Positions 1 through 7,006 of a stretch of DNA of 16,585 bases are shown piece by piece. Below the pieces are notes generated by a model. It did no database searches. It was not told the origin of the DNA and was given only the letters and a program-made list of their open reading frames with translations. Both the position numbers and the translations under genes were made by a program. Every line of letters starts with the position of its first letter. Within the stretch, counting starts at the first letter, position 1. Origin of the DNA: Halovenus sp. (GTDB lineage: Archaea; Halobacteriota; Halobacteria; Halobacteriales; Haloarculaceae); NCBI GenBank assembly GCA_028274925.1, contig JAQCNR010000320.1, positions 1 to 16,585 of the forward strand, in the 5' to 3' direction.

Positions 1-587
1 GGACAGTCGACGACACGAACCGTCTCCATGTCGAGAAACTCCACAATTTCGGTTCCTTCGTGGCCACAGGAGACATCCGGCGGCGGCGAAAAATACTCGC
101 ACTGCTCGCAGTAGCTGTGTTTCGACACCTCGGTGTAGGCTCGCTGTCGTTCGCTGCCGACCGACCCACGTGACTCCGCGCTGGCAAGGTCCTGCCAGAC
201 TTCGTCCGGGTCGAGTTTGTCGACATCCATCTCCTCGAACGTACCCTCGAAGGAATCGAACGGGTCGCCGTCGCGGTCGCCAACATCCGAGAATGGGTCT
301 TCTCCCGGCCCCGAGTCGTCGCGGCGGCCAACGTCGAGCCCCATCTCCGTGGTGTCGGCACCGCCGTCGGAATCAGGACTGGAAGTCGGGGCAGTGCCGG
401 CGTCTGAAGCGCCCGGCGCCCCTGTCGATGGTTCGTGTTCAGGGACGAACGGGTCTTCGTCAGCGGAGTCATCCTCATCGGACTGTGTCTCGTCGTCACT
501 GTCGTCAGTGTCGAAGGACTCGAAGGGGTCGCCCTCGCGGTCACCGACGGCGTCGTCGAGTTCCTCGAAGGGGTCGTCGTCACTCAT
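1..587 (-). CDS. Acidic DPF-repeat protein with C-terminal Cys/His cluster (partial)
   Basis: I read this gene by translating the minus strand from the ATG at 587. It stays open for 195 codons and leaves the window before a stop, so the C-terminus is missing. The first 130 residues are very acidic and probably disordered, with DPF at residues 5-7, 20-22, 45-47, 97-99 and 108-110. A segment VGDR(E/D)GDPF(E/D)SF occurs twice, at residues 14-25 and 102-113. After a more ordered stretch (about 121-155) comes a likely metal site: C160-x2-C163, C174, H176 and C195, with the text CGHEGTEIVEFLD between them. The start overlaps the stop of the upstream gene in an ATGA, so the two are probably translationally coupled. 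I recognise the zinc-like module only as a recurring haloarchaeal pattern and cannot assign a function. The DPF motifs could be short linear docking sites, by inference. Confidence 0.8.
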   Translation of the reverse strand, partial: MSDDDPFEELDDAVGDREGDPFESFDTDDSDDETQSDEDDSADEDPFVPEHEPSTGAPGASDAGTAPTSSPDSDGGADTTEMGLDVGRRDDSGPGEDPFSDVGDRDGDPFDSFEGTFEEMDVDKLDPDEVWQDLASAESRGSVGSERQRAYTEVSKHSYCEQCEYFSPPPDVSCGHEGTEIVEFLDMETVRVVDC

Positions 588-1465
588 GACTGCTCACCGG
601 ATTCGAGTTGGGCAGCAGTCAGCAGCTTCGGGTTCCCGAACCAGCCACTGGACGGTTCGACGTTGGTGACCGTCGCCGAGCAGTGTGGACACTCGGGGTC
701 GGTCAGCAACGACAGCGCCACCCCTTCGCCGCAGTTCTCGCAGTTTGCCCGCTCAATATTGGCTTTCGCGGCAGCACGCTTGATCCGTTCGACGGCCTGC
801 AGCCCACCGGTGGACTCCTGTGCGTCTCGCAGGTCGCTGACCACCCACGCAATCGTCTGCAGGCGGTCTTGCATCTCGTCCAGCCGCTGCTCGGCGGCCA
901 TCAGTGAGTCCTCGTTGTCGGGAACGTGTTCGTCGAACTCCGAGCGAAGCGCGTCGAGCTCTGTCCGAAGCTCTGTGACGGTCGCTTCGAGCTCTGGGAC
1001 TGCGTCGAGTTCGTCGTGAGAGTGCTCTGCAGGAGCCTTCTTGTCGGCTTCTTTCTTGACCTGAATGACTCGCTCACGGACGTCGGTGATTTTCTCGTCG
1101 AACTCCGACTCGGCAGAGTCGATGCGGTTCGAGAGCTGTCGCTGGACGGAATTCGTGGCCTCGGAAAGCTGTTCAGTCAACACCTCGCTGACGGCCTGCT
1201 CGATACGCGATTCGAGTTCCCCGTCGAGTCGGGCTGCAAGCTGGTCGTCGAGCTGTGAGCGAACCGCTTCCTCAATCTCGCGGCTGTGGGTTTCGAATCC
1301 GTCCTCGAGAGACTCGTCGGCGGCCATCTGATAGGTCGCCAACAACTGGACGAGAAGTTCTTCTCTGTCAACCTCGGCCGCGGCGGCCTGTTCGTCCAGC
1401 CACTCGTCGAGGTCGGACGGCAACGTAATCGACAGAGTCCGCTCGCTACTCGACTCACTCGCCAT
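584..1465 (-). CDS. Ribbon-helix-helix / coiled-coil / zinc-ribbon protein
   Basis: This 293-residue protein has three visible parts. Residues 8-50 look like a CopG-type ribbon-helix-helix: a short beta strand (RTLSITLPSDL) followed by two helices (EWLDEQAAAAEV, REELLVQLLATYQ), which in this family dimerises and contacts DNA. Residues about 60-225 are highly charged and predicted coiled coil, with heptad-like ELEATVTELRTELDAL and few prolines. Near the C-terminus is a zinc ribbon, C242-x2-C245 and C259-x2-C262. An ATG nine bases further upstream (1474) is also in frame. I prefer 1465 because a TATA-like box (TTAACTAT, 1486-1493) is centred about 25 bases before it, right for a leaderless start. 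It sits 62 bases after the RecA-like gene and its stop overlaps the ATG of the acidic DPF protein. A DNA-bound scaffold or regulator is plausible; no specific function is known to me. Confidence 0.85.
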   Translation of the reverse strand: MASESSSERTLSITLPSDLDEWLDEQAAAAEVDREELLVQLLATYQMAADESLEDGFETHSREIEEAVRSQLDDQLAARLDGELESRIEQAVSEVLTEQLSEATNSVQRQLSNRIDSAESEFDEKITDVRERVIQVKKEADKKAPAEHSHDELDAVPELEATVTELRTELDALRSEFDEHVPDNEDSLMAAEQRLDEMQDRLQTIAWVVSDLRDAQESTGGLQAVERIKRAAAKANIERANCENCGEGVALSLLTDPECPHCSATVTNVEPSSGWFGNPKLLTAAQLESGEQS

Positions 1466-1485
1466 ACCTCTCATTTCTGTACCGG

Positions 1486-1493
1486 ATAGTTAA
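1486..1493 (-). promoter_or_regulatory. TATA-like box upstream of the RHH/coiled-coil gene
   Basis: On the minus strand this reads TTAACTAT, centred about 25 bases before the ATG at 1465. That is the normal distance for an archaeal TATA box and a leaderless start. It lies in the 62-base gap after the RecA-like gene, so the second and third genes of the cluster may have their own promoter besides read-through. Confidence 0.45.
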
Positions 1494-1527
1494 GCGTTTG
1501 CCGCCGATTTCAGTTTCCGAAAGGCCG

Positions 1528-2373
1528 TTAGCGGATTTTGCGGACGTCGCTGATATCGAAGCCAGCGTCGCCGAAGTCGGTCTCGAACTTGACGATGTTC
1601 TCGGCCTCGATCTGTGAGAGCACGCCCTGGAAATTCTTGACAACCAGCGTCCGGGCGCGGTTCGAGCCGCCAGTTTCCCACTCGAAGGAAAGCGTGCCGC
1701 TGCAGGCGTCGATTAGCTGGCCGTGCTGGGTGTCAGTCAGTGTCTCGTGGTTGACGTGGACGAGAATGAGTCCGCCCCAGTTGTAGCTGGCTTTCGTCAG
1801 TCCCTTGACGAGATAACTCACATCTGACCAGCTCATCGAGCCGTCGTCGCCGACTGTCGCCACGAGGTCGGACAGCGAATCGAGGACAACGAGGTTCCCC
1901 GGTGCACGGGCGTTGAGCGTCTCACCGAGCGCGGTCAGCAACCCTTCGCGGTCCTCGTGTCGCTTGCGCAGGCTGGTGATATCTGTCGTCTCCTCGGCGT
2001 ACCAGTCCCGCGGGACCGGACTGACGTGAAAGAAGTTTTTCGACAGCGACTCGAATTCGACGTGTTCGAGGCCTGCTTCAGCAATTTCGTCGTCCATCGT
2101 CATCGAGATCTCGTTGCGTAGCTGGTCTTCTTCTGCAGTAAAGGAGACGTAGTGAATCTCGTCGGCCAGCGTCGCATTCGGGTGAAGATCCCCGTAGTGC
2201 AGGTCAAACAGGTCGTTGCCGCTGCGGGCGAGGCCGTTCATCACTGCAGTCGTGAACATGAATTCCCGGGCACCAGCGCCAGCTTCGCCGGACAGTAACA
2301 CGACACTCCCCCGTGGCACACCCCCACCGAAGGTGTTGTCGAGACGGTTGATCCCAAATGGTAGCCGCTCCAT
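1528..2373 (-). CDS. RecA/KaiC-fold HTR-like protein with degenerate Walker A
   Basis: This 281-residue protein belongs to the RecA/RAD55/KaiC superfamily, in the haloarchaeal branch usually called HTR-like or RAD55 family ATPases. The N-terminus (LPFGINRLDNTFGGGVPRGS) is the classic KaiC/RadA-like lead into the P-loop. The P-loop itself reads GEAGAGARE at residues 29-37, so the ATP-binding lysine is alanine and the following Thr/Ser is arginine. A Walker B-like strand LVVLDSLSDLV is present with D165, and an acidic pair (E81, E82) sits where KaiC-type proteins keep catalytic carboxylates. Normal ATP hydrolysis is therefore doubtful; a binding or sensing role is more likely (inference). A GTG at 2382 is in frame, but I chose the ATG at 2373: GAGG lies just before it and a T-rich TATA-like element about 27 bases before it. 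It is the first gene of a three-gene leftward cluster. Confidence 0.85.
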   Translation of the reverse strand: MERLPFGINRLDNTFGGGVPRGSVVLLSGEAGAGAREFMFTTAVMNGLARSGNDLFDLHYGDLHPNATLADEIHYVSFTAEEDQLRNEISMTMDDEIAEAGLEHVEFESLSKNFFHVSPVPRDWYAEETTDITSLRKRHEDREGLLTALGETLNARAPGNLVVLDSLSDLVATVGDDGSMSWSDVSYLVKGLTKASYNWGGLILVHVNHETLTDTQHGQLIDACSGTLSFEWETGGSNRARTLVVKNFQGVLSQIEAENIVKFETDFGDAGFDISDVRKIR

Positions 2374-2396
2374 ATACCTCACTCAGGACAGCAGTG

Positions 2397-2404
2397 CGTA
2401 AAAA
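2397..2404 (-). promoter_or_regulatory. Putative TATA-like box for the RecA-like gene
   Basis: The minus strand reads a T-run followed by ACG (TTTTTACG), centred about 27 bases before the ATG at 2373. It faces away from the promoter of the permease gene, forming a compact divergent promoter region of about 90 bases. Confidence 0.4.
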
Positions 2405-2431
2405 TGACCGGCCCACGGGAGAACTCAAACG

Positions 2432-2438
2432 TTTATTC
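2432..2438 (+). promoter_or_regulatory. TATA box of the NCS2 permease gene
   Basis: TTTATTC is centred about 30 bases before the ATG at 2465, and no Shine-Dalgarno sequence precedes that ATG. The arrangement fits a leaderless or nearly leaderless haloarchaeal transcript. Confidence 0.55.
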
Positions 2439-2464
2439 GTCCGTGCCCAGTTACCACAGGCAAG

Positions 2465-4069
2465 ATGGGCGAGTCAAGCGCCAGTGACGGGAACAGCGCG
2501 GCACCGGGTGTCGGCGCGGAGTCAGGCGGCGTAACCTACGGGATGGACGACCGACCCCCGGTTGGACGGTCGATACTGCTGGGCTTCCAGCACTATCTGA
2601 CGATGATTGGCTCGAACATCGCCGTCCCGCTGGTGTTGGCGGGCGCGATGGGGATGCCACCGGGACCGACGGCCCGCCTCGTCGGCACCTTCTTCGTCGT
2701 CTCGGGAATCGCGACACTGGCACAGACGACGATTGGCAACCGGTACCCGCTCGTACAAGGCGCGAGTTTCGCAATCCTGGCGCCGGCGCTCGCGATTATC
2801 GGCGTCTTGCAGGCCAGCGGGGCGGGCTGGGAGACGATAATCGTCGAGTTACAGGGAGCGATGATTATTGCCGGACTTGCACAGGTCTGTATCGGCTATC
2901 TCGGGCTGTTCGGCCGGCTCAAACAGTACCTGAGTCCCGTCGTCATCGCGCCCGTCATCGCACTTGTCGGGCTCGCACTGTTCGACGTCCCACAGATTGC
3001 CAACCCGGCGACACAGAGCGTCTGGCTGTTCGTTCTGACGCTGGTGTTGATTGTCGGCTGCTCGCAGTACCTCGGCCACCGGAACGGACTGTTCCAGCTG
3101 TATCCGGTGTTGATTGGGCTGGCGGCGGCGTGGCTGCTGGCCGCAGGGCTGTCCGTCGGCGGTGTCATCGAGAGCAGTTCCAACGCCTACGTCGACCTTT
3201 CGGACGTGAGCGAGGCGGCAGTCATCCAGCCAATCGTCCCGTTCCAGTGGGGCACACCGCAGTTCACCTCGTCGTTCGTCATCGGCATCTTCGCGGGCGT
3301 GCTGGCGTCGATGGTCGAGAGTTTCGGCGACTACTACGCCGTTGCGCGCATCTCCGAAGAGAAGGCACCGAGCAGTCAGCGAATCAACCACGGACTCGCG
3401 ATGGAGGGTGTCGGCAACGTCTTCGCCGGCATCATGGGCACCGGTAACGGCTCGACCTCCTACTCCGAAAACATCGGTGCCATCGGGATTACCGGCGTCG
3501 CCTCACGGTTCGTCGTCCAACTCGGCGCAATCGTGATGCTCGTCGCCGGCTTCATCGGGTTCGTCGGTGCGCTCGTGACGACGATTCCGAGCCCGATTGT
3601 CGGCGGTCTCTTTCTCGTAATGTTCGCACAGATTATCGGAATTGGTCTCTCGCAGCTCCAGTACGTCGACCTCAACGAGAACCGCAACGTCTTCATCATC
3701 GGGGCGACGCTGCTCAGCGGCCTGTCGATTCCGACACTGGTCGAGAACTTCGCCGGGAGTGCAGGCTCGGCGGCCATCGAGACGGCACTGGCAGAGCTTC
3801 CCCTTGTCGGGACGGCACTCGAAGCCCTCGGCGAGATTGCGTACGTCGGTGCCGTCTTCGGGCTAGAACCGGTCGCACAGATTCTGTTCGTCGTCGGCAC
3901 GACTGGCATCGCCGTCGGCGGGATTATCGGTTTCCTCCTCGACATCACGATTCCCGGGTCTCGAACTGGTCGCGGGCTAACCGCGTGGGAAGATATCACA
4001 GAAGACGACGACGAGTTCGAGGCCGCCCACGAACGGTTCCGCTCCGACCCCAAACCGAGCGACGACTGA
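2465..4069 (+). CDS. NCS2/NAT family nucleobase (uracil/xanthine-type) permease
   Basis: A 534-residue integral membrane protein of the nucleobase-ascorbate transporter family (UraA/xanthine permease fold, 14 membrane segments expected), importing a nucleobase with cations. A hydrophilic N-terminal tail of about 35 residues precedes the first helix. Family landmarks are QGASF at residues 98-102, VESFGDYYA at 284-292 and SENIGAIGITG at 334-344. The last matches the NCS2 signature [Q/E/P]-N-x-G-x4-T-[R/K/G]. E285 and E335 occupy the positions of the two substrate-binding glutamates of UraA. The 284-292 segment looks more like eukaryotic NAT/SVCT proteins than UraA, so the substrate (uracil, xanthine or another purine) cannot be told from sequence. 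The C-terminal 40 residues are a charged cytoplasmic tail. It is monocistronic, and its stop is one base from the stop of the convergent GHMP gene. Confidence 0.92.
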   Translation: MGESSASDGNSAAPGVGAESGGVTYGMDDRPPVGRSILLGFQHYLTMIGSNIAVPLVLAGAMGMPPGPTARLVGTFFVVSGIATLAQTTIGNRYPLVQGASFAILAPALAIIGVLQASGAGWETIIVELQGAMIIAGLAQVCIGYLGLFGRLKQYLSPVVIAPVIALVGLALFDVPQIANPATQSVWLFVLTLVLIVGCSQYLGHRNGLFQLYPVLIGLAAAWLLAAGLSVGGVIESSSNAYVDLSDVSEAAVIQPIVPFQWGTPQFTSSFVIGIFAGVLASMVESFGDYYAVARISEEKAPSSQRINHGLAMEGVGNVFAGIMGTGNGSTSYSENIGAIGITGVASRFVVQLGAIVMLVAGFIGFVGALVTTIPSPIVGGLFLVMFAQIIGIGLSQLQYVDLNENRNVFIIGATLLSGLSIPTLVENFAGSAGSAAIETALAELPLVGTALEALGEIAYVGAVFGLEPVAQILFVVGTTGIAVGGIIGFLLDITIPGSRTGRGLTAWEDITEDDDEFEAAHERFRSDPKPSDD

Positions 4070-4070
4070 G

Positions 4071-5042
4071 TTACCCTTCTCGAACGGTCGCACCCGAGTT
4101 GCCCGGCGCGACGAGCCGGACTGTCCCATCGAAACCCGCGTCCGCGAGCGCCTCCTGTCCCGCCGTCCGTGCCGTTTCTGCTCGGTCTGCATTGGTGACG
4201 CCGTAGACCGTCGGTCCCCACGACGATTGTCCGGTGCCGACGATTGCTGGACTCGAATCCAGTTGGTCGATCAACTGCCCCGCTGGTGGGCGATAGACGC
4301 CGCCCTGTTCGTCCGCAAACCACGCGCCGTTGAGCCGACCGAGTCGAGAGACTGCCGCGCCGAAGGCCGACAGGTCACCCTCGGCGACCGCCGGGAGCAG
4401 TCGCCGGGTCAGCAGCGTCGCAATGTCATCAGCGATAGAGCCGTCAGCGCGCTCGACAATCGTCCGAATGCTCTGGTCTTCCTCGTCGCCGCTGCGCCCC
4501 GGTGAGCTGTCGGGCGTGAGCAGTACGAACCGCCAGTCTTCGGGGAGTGTCCACCGGCCGAGTGGTTTCGGAACGGCCCACGACCCCTGACCCGGCGGCG
4601 CGGTCGTGAATCGCTCTGTCGGGTGACCAACGTCGGCGACGAATCCACCTGACTCGAAGGTGGCGACACCGACACCGCTGCGCCCGCCGCGACCCAGTTG
4701 CGGAGCGAGTTCCCGCGGGTCGACCGACCGGTCGTGTGCTCGGGCAATGGCGACCACCGACGCCAGCGTAATCTGTGTCCCACTGCCGAAACCGACGTGG
4801 CGGTCGTAGCCCTCGACGAGTGTGACATCAGCACCGTCGACACCGAGCGCGTCGACGGCCTGCTCGACGTAGGAGCGACACGACTGTGGGCACTCGATGG
4901 TTGTTGCTGGCTCAGCCCTGACGGTCAGCCGTGGCTCGGCAAGCCCGACCCCGACGCCGCCGTAGAGTCGCTCGTGAGCCAGCGAGAGATTCTGAAAGCC
5001 GAAGTGCAGGCGTGCGCTGGTCTCGACCGTCACGGTCGTCAT
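4071..5042 (-). CDS. Beta-ribofuranosylaminobenzene 5'-phosphate synthase-like GHMP protein
   Basis: A 323-residue GHMP-superfamily protein that looks like beta-RFAP synthase, which condenses PRPP and p-hydroxy- or p-aminobenzoate with loss of CO2 and PPi as a first step of methanopterin biosynthesis. Visible family features are TSARLHFGFQNLS near residues 8-20, the GHMP glycine-rich loop HVGFGSGTQ at 82-90, and GRGGRSGVGVATFESGGFV at 117-134. The length matches the family. Haloarchaea are generally thought to use folate rather than methanopterin, so the product's fate is unclear; a modified folate or a related C1 carrier is possible (inference). The ATG at 5042 directly precedes the family N-terminus. 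It is divergent from sufS and convergent with the permease gene, with one base between the stops. I see no other pterin gene nearby. Confidence 0.88.
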   Translation of the reverse strand: MTTVTVETSARLHFGFQNLSLAHERLYGGVGVGLAEPRLTVRAEPATTIECPQSCRSYVEQAVDALGVDGADVTLVEGYDRHVGFGSGTQITLASVVAIARAHDRSVDPRELAPQLGRGGRSGVGVATFESGGFVADVGHPTERFTTAPPGQGSWAVPKPLGRWTLPEDWRFVLLTPDSSPGRSGDEEDQSIRTIVERADGSIADDIATLLTRRLLPAVAEGDLSAFGAAVSRLGRLNGAWFADEQGGVYRPPAGQLIDQLDSSPAIVGTGQSSWGPTVYGVTNADRAETARTAGQEALADAGFDGTVRLVAPGNSGATVREG

Positions 5043-5103
5043 GTGAGCCCGTTACGAGTCGTCGGTCAAGAAGCTACCGAGACTCCTGCGGGGCAAAGAT
5101 TCG

Positions 5104-5119
5104 TTTCGGTCAACCGAAA
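5104..5119. promoter_or_regulatory. Perfect 16-bp palindrome in the sufS promoter
   Basis: TTTCGGT and ACCGAAA form perfect 7-base arms separated by CA. The right arm merges with the BRE/TATA-like element CGAAATAATG (5115-5123 region) of sufS, so a bound protein would compete with TBP/TFB. The same site lies about 60-75 bases upstream of the divergent GHMP gene. It is a strong candidate operator; the regulator is unknown. Confidence 0.6.
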
Positions 5120-5152
5120 TAATGTTGTCTGTTCAGTCCTTCTGTTGTTGTA

Positions 5153-6400
5153 ATGGCAACCACTGAGCCCGATGTCCTCGATGTCGAGGCGATACGCGCT
5201 GATTTCCCGATTCTCGAACGTGAGTTCGGAGACCAGCAACTCGTCTACCTCGATAACGCGGCGACATCACAGACACCCAACCAGGTAATCGACGCCATCG
5301 CAGAATACTACCGCGAGACGAACGCCAACGTCCACCGCGGCCTGCACCAACTCTCTCAAGAAGCCTCCATCGCCTACGAGGAGGCACACGACCGCGTCGC
5401 CGAGTTCATCGGCGCGAGCGGCGGCCGAGAGGAGGTCATCTTCAACAAAAACACCACTGAGAGCATGAACACCGTCGCCTACGCGTGGGGCCTGAACGAA
5501 CTCGGCCCCGGCGACGAGGTTGTGCTGACGGAGATGGAGCACCACGCTTCACTCGTCACGTGGCAACAGATTGCAAAGCGCACCGGCGCGGAGGTCAAGT
5601 ACATCCAGATTGACGAGGATGGACGCCTCGACATGGACCACGCCGCGGAACTCATCGGTCCCGACACGGAGATGGTGTCGGTGGTCCACGTCTCGAACGT
5701 GCTCGGCGTGATTAACCCAATCGAGGAACTGGCCGAGCTGGCCCACGACAACGACGCCTATATCTTCGCCGACGGCGCGCAAGCAGCGCCGAACCGGTCA
5801 ATCGACGTGGAGGAACTGGACGTGGACTTCTACGCCTTCTCGGGCCACAAGATGTGCGGCCCGACGGGCATCGGCGTCCTCTACGGCAAAAAACACATTC
5901 TGGAGGAGATGGAGCCGTATCTCTACGGCGGCGACATGATTACGAAAGTCACCTTCGAGGACTCGACGTGGAACGAACTCCCCTGGAAGTTCGAGGCCGG
6001 AACGCCGATTATCGCCGGCGGCATCGCACTCGCTGAGGCAGTTGAGTATCTCGAAGCCATCGGGATGGAGAAGGTCGAACGCCACGAGAACGAACTCGCA
6101 CAGTACGCCATGGAGCGGTTCGAGGAGTTCGACGATATCGAAGTGTTCGGACCGCCAGCGGGCGAACACCGCGGCGGACTCGTCTCGTTCAACGTCGAGG
6201 GCGTCCACGCCCACGACCTCTCGGAGATTCTCAACGACTACGCCGTGGCCGTCCGCGCAGGTGACCACTGTACCCAGCCGTTGCACGACAAACTCGGTGT
6301 CGCCGCCACCGCGCGAGCGTCGTTCTACATCTACAACACCAAGTCCGAAATCGACACGATGGTCGAGGCGCTGGACGACGCCCGACAGCTGTTCGCCTGA
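5153..6400 (+). CDS. sufS: Cysteine desulfurase, SufS type
   Basis: A 415-residue PLP enzyme that removes sulfur from cysteine as a persulfide for Fe-S cluster assembly by the SUF system in the cytoplasm. The fold-type I landmarks are present: LDNAATSQTP at 34-42, the PLP-stacking histidine in EMEHHASL (130-131), ADGAQ at 206-210 with the PLP aspartate D207, the Schiff-base lysine K233 in SGHKMCGPTG, and the catalytic cysteine C373 in RAGDHCTQPLH. R388 in ARASFYIYNT is the expected substrate carboxylate ligand. The short loop around C373 and the length are typical of SufS rather than IscS. The start follows a TATA-like element by about 33 bases. It is not next to sufBCD in this window. The palindrome over its promoter suggests control, perhaps by iron or redox state (inference). 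Confidence 0.95.
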   Translation: MATTEPDVLDVEAIRADFPILEREFGDQQLVYLDNAATSQTPNQVIDAIAEYYRETNANVHRGLHQLSQEASIAYEEAHDRVAEFIGASGGREEVIFNKNTTESMNTVAYAWGLNELGPGDEVVLTEMEHHASLVTWQQIAKRTGAEVKYIQIDEDGRLDMDHAAELIGPDTEMVSVVHVSNVLGVINPIEELAELAHDNDAYIFADGAQAAPNRSIDVEELDVDFYAFSGHKMCGPTGIGVLYGKKHILEEMEPYLYGGDMITKVTFEDSTWNELPWKFEAGTPIIAGGIALAEAVEYLEAIGMEKVERHENELAQYAMERFEEFDDIEVFGPPAGEHRGGLVSFNVEGVHAHDLSEILNDYAVAVRAGDHCTQPLHDKLGVAATARASFYIYNTKSEIDTMVEALDDARQLFA

Positions 6401-6409
6401 CCAGCAGGG

Positions 6410-6417
6410 TTATTTTT
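6410..6417 (+). promoter_or_regulatory. TATA box after sufS (also T-rich end)
   Basis: TTATTTTT is centred about 25 bases before the ATG at 6439, fitting a leaderless promoter for the membrane protein gene. It begins only 10 bases after the sufS stop, so the T-tract may also help terminate sufS transcription. Confidence 0.55.
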
Positions 6418-6438
6418 CGGCGACCGGTTGGCCTTCGT

Positions 6439-6966
6439 ATGCCGGAGTCGCTAGCAGATGTGGATGTTGCGAACGCCGACCCCTTCAGAGCAGCGGCTGT
6501 CCTGAGCAGCCTTGCAATGTTCGCGAGTTACCTGCTCCCGTGGGCGCGCGTCGACGGCCCCGCAGAGCCAATCGAGGGCGGCGGTGCAGTCGTGAATCTC
6601 TCGACCACACTGCAGGCGTCAGTCTCCGCCAGCGAGATTTCGCTGTTCCCAGAAATTGTCGTCGGCGTTGCGCTCGCAGCGCTGGTCGTCGCCGCGTTTC
6701 GGTGGACTATCTTTCTGCAGTTCATCGTGGGCGTGTTGGGGCTGGCGGCGGCCTTTGTCGCGCTCATCGTGTGGGCAATCATCAGCACCGACAGCCAGAG
6801 CGAACTCGTTCAGGTCGGCAACTACGCTGGACTGCCCTCCTCGTTCTCTCCAGGAATTGGGCTGTGGCTAGCTATTTTCGGCGCAATTGGACTGGTCCTC
6901 TCCGGCTTTGCCTCGGCGACCCGAACCTACGTCCAGGTGAAACGTCTGCAAGCCCAACAAGAGTGA
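6439..6966 (+). CDS. Hypothetical four-helix membrane protein
   Basis: A 175-residue protein that I do not recognise. Four hydrophobic segments are visible at about residues 17-36, 71-87, 90-116 and 139-159. The first, ending in YLLPWARVDG, resembles the first helix of many small archaeal membrane proteins with a polar first loop (about 37-68, rich in Ser, Glu and Gly). A second polar loop (117-138) carries TDSQSELVQVGNYAGL. Both termini are polar: the N-terminus is acidic and the C-terminus (TRTYVQVKRLQAQQE) basic to neutral, which by the positive-inside rule suggests a cytoplasmic C-terminus. It has its own leaderless-type promoter and lies between sufS and an aldo/keto reductase without overlap, so no operon partner is indicated. 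Confidence 0.8.
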   Translation: MPESLADVDVANADPFRAAAVLSSLAMFASYLLPWARVDGPAEPIEGGGAVVNLSTTLQASVSASEISLFPEIVVGVALAALVVAAFRWTIFLQFIVGVLGLAAAFVALIVWAIISTDSQSELVQVGNYAGLPSSFSPGIGLWLAIFGAIGLVLSGFASATRTYVQVKRLQAQQE

Positions 6967-6975
6967 ATCCGCACG

Positions 6976-6984
6976 TTTCTACAC
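6976..6984 (+). promoter_or_regulatory. Putative TATA-like box of the aldo/keto reductase gene
   Basis: TTTCTACAC is centred about 27 bases before the ATG at 7007. It supports that ATG over the in-frame GTG at 6986 and implies that the reductase and epimerase genes form their own transcription unit. Confidence 0.4.
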
Positions 6985-7006
6985 GGTGGAGCGCCACATC
7001 GTCGGT

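Noticed and set aside
3460..4323. A 287-codon minus-strand frame across the permease and GHMP gene ends
   Set aside because: It overlaps the 3' ends of two well-supported convergent genes and its protein is Arg/Ser/Pro-rich, typical of a shadow frame.
6986..7006. GTG start of the aldo/keto reductase at 6986
   Set aside because: The ATG at 7007 fits the TATA spacing for a leaderless start, and the seven extra residues match nothing in the family.
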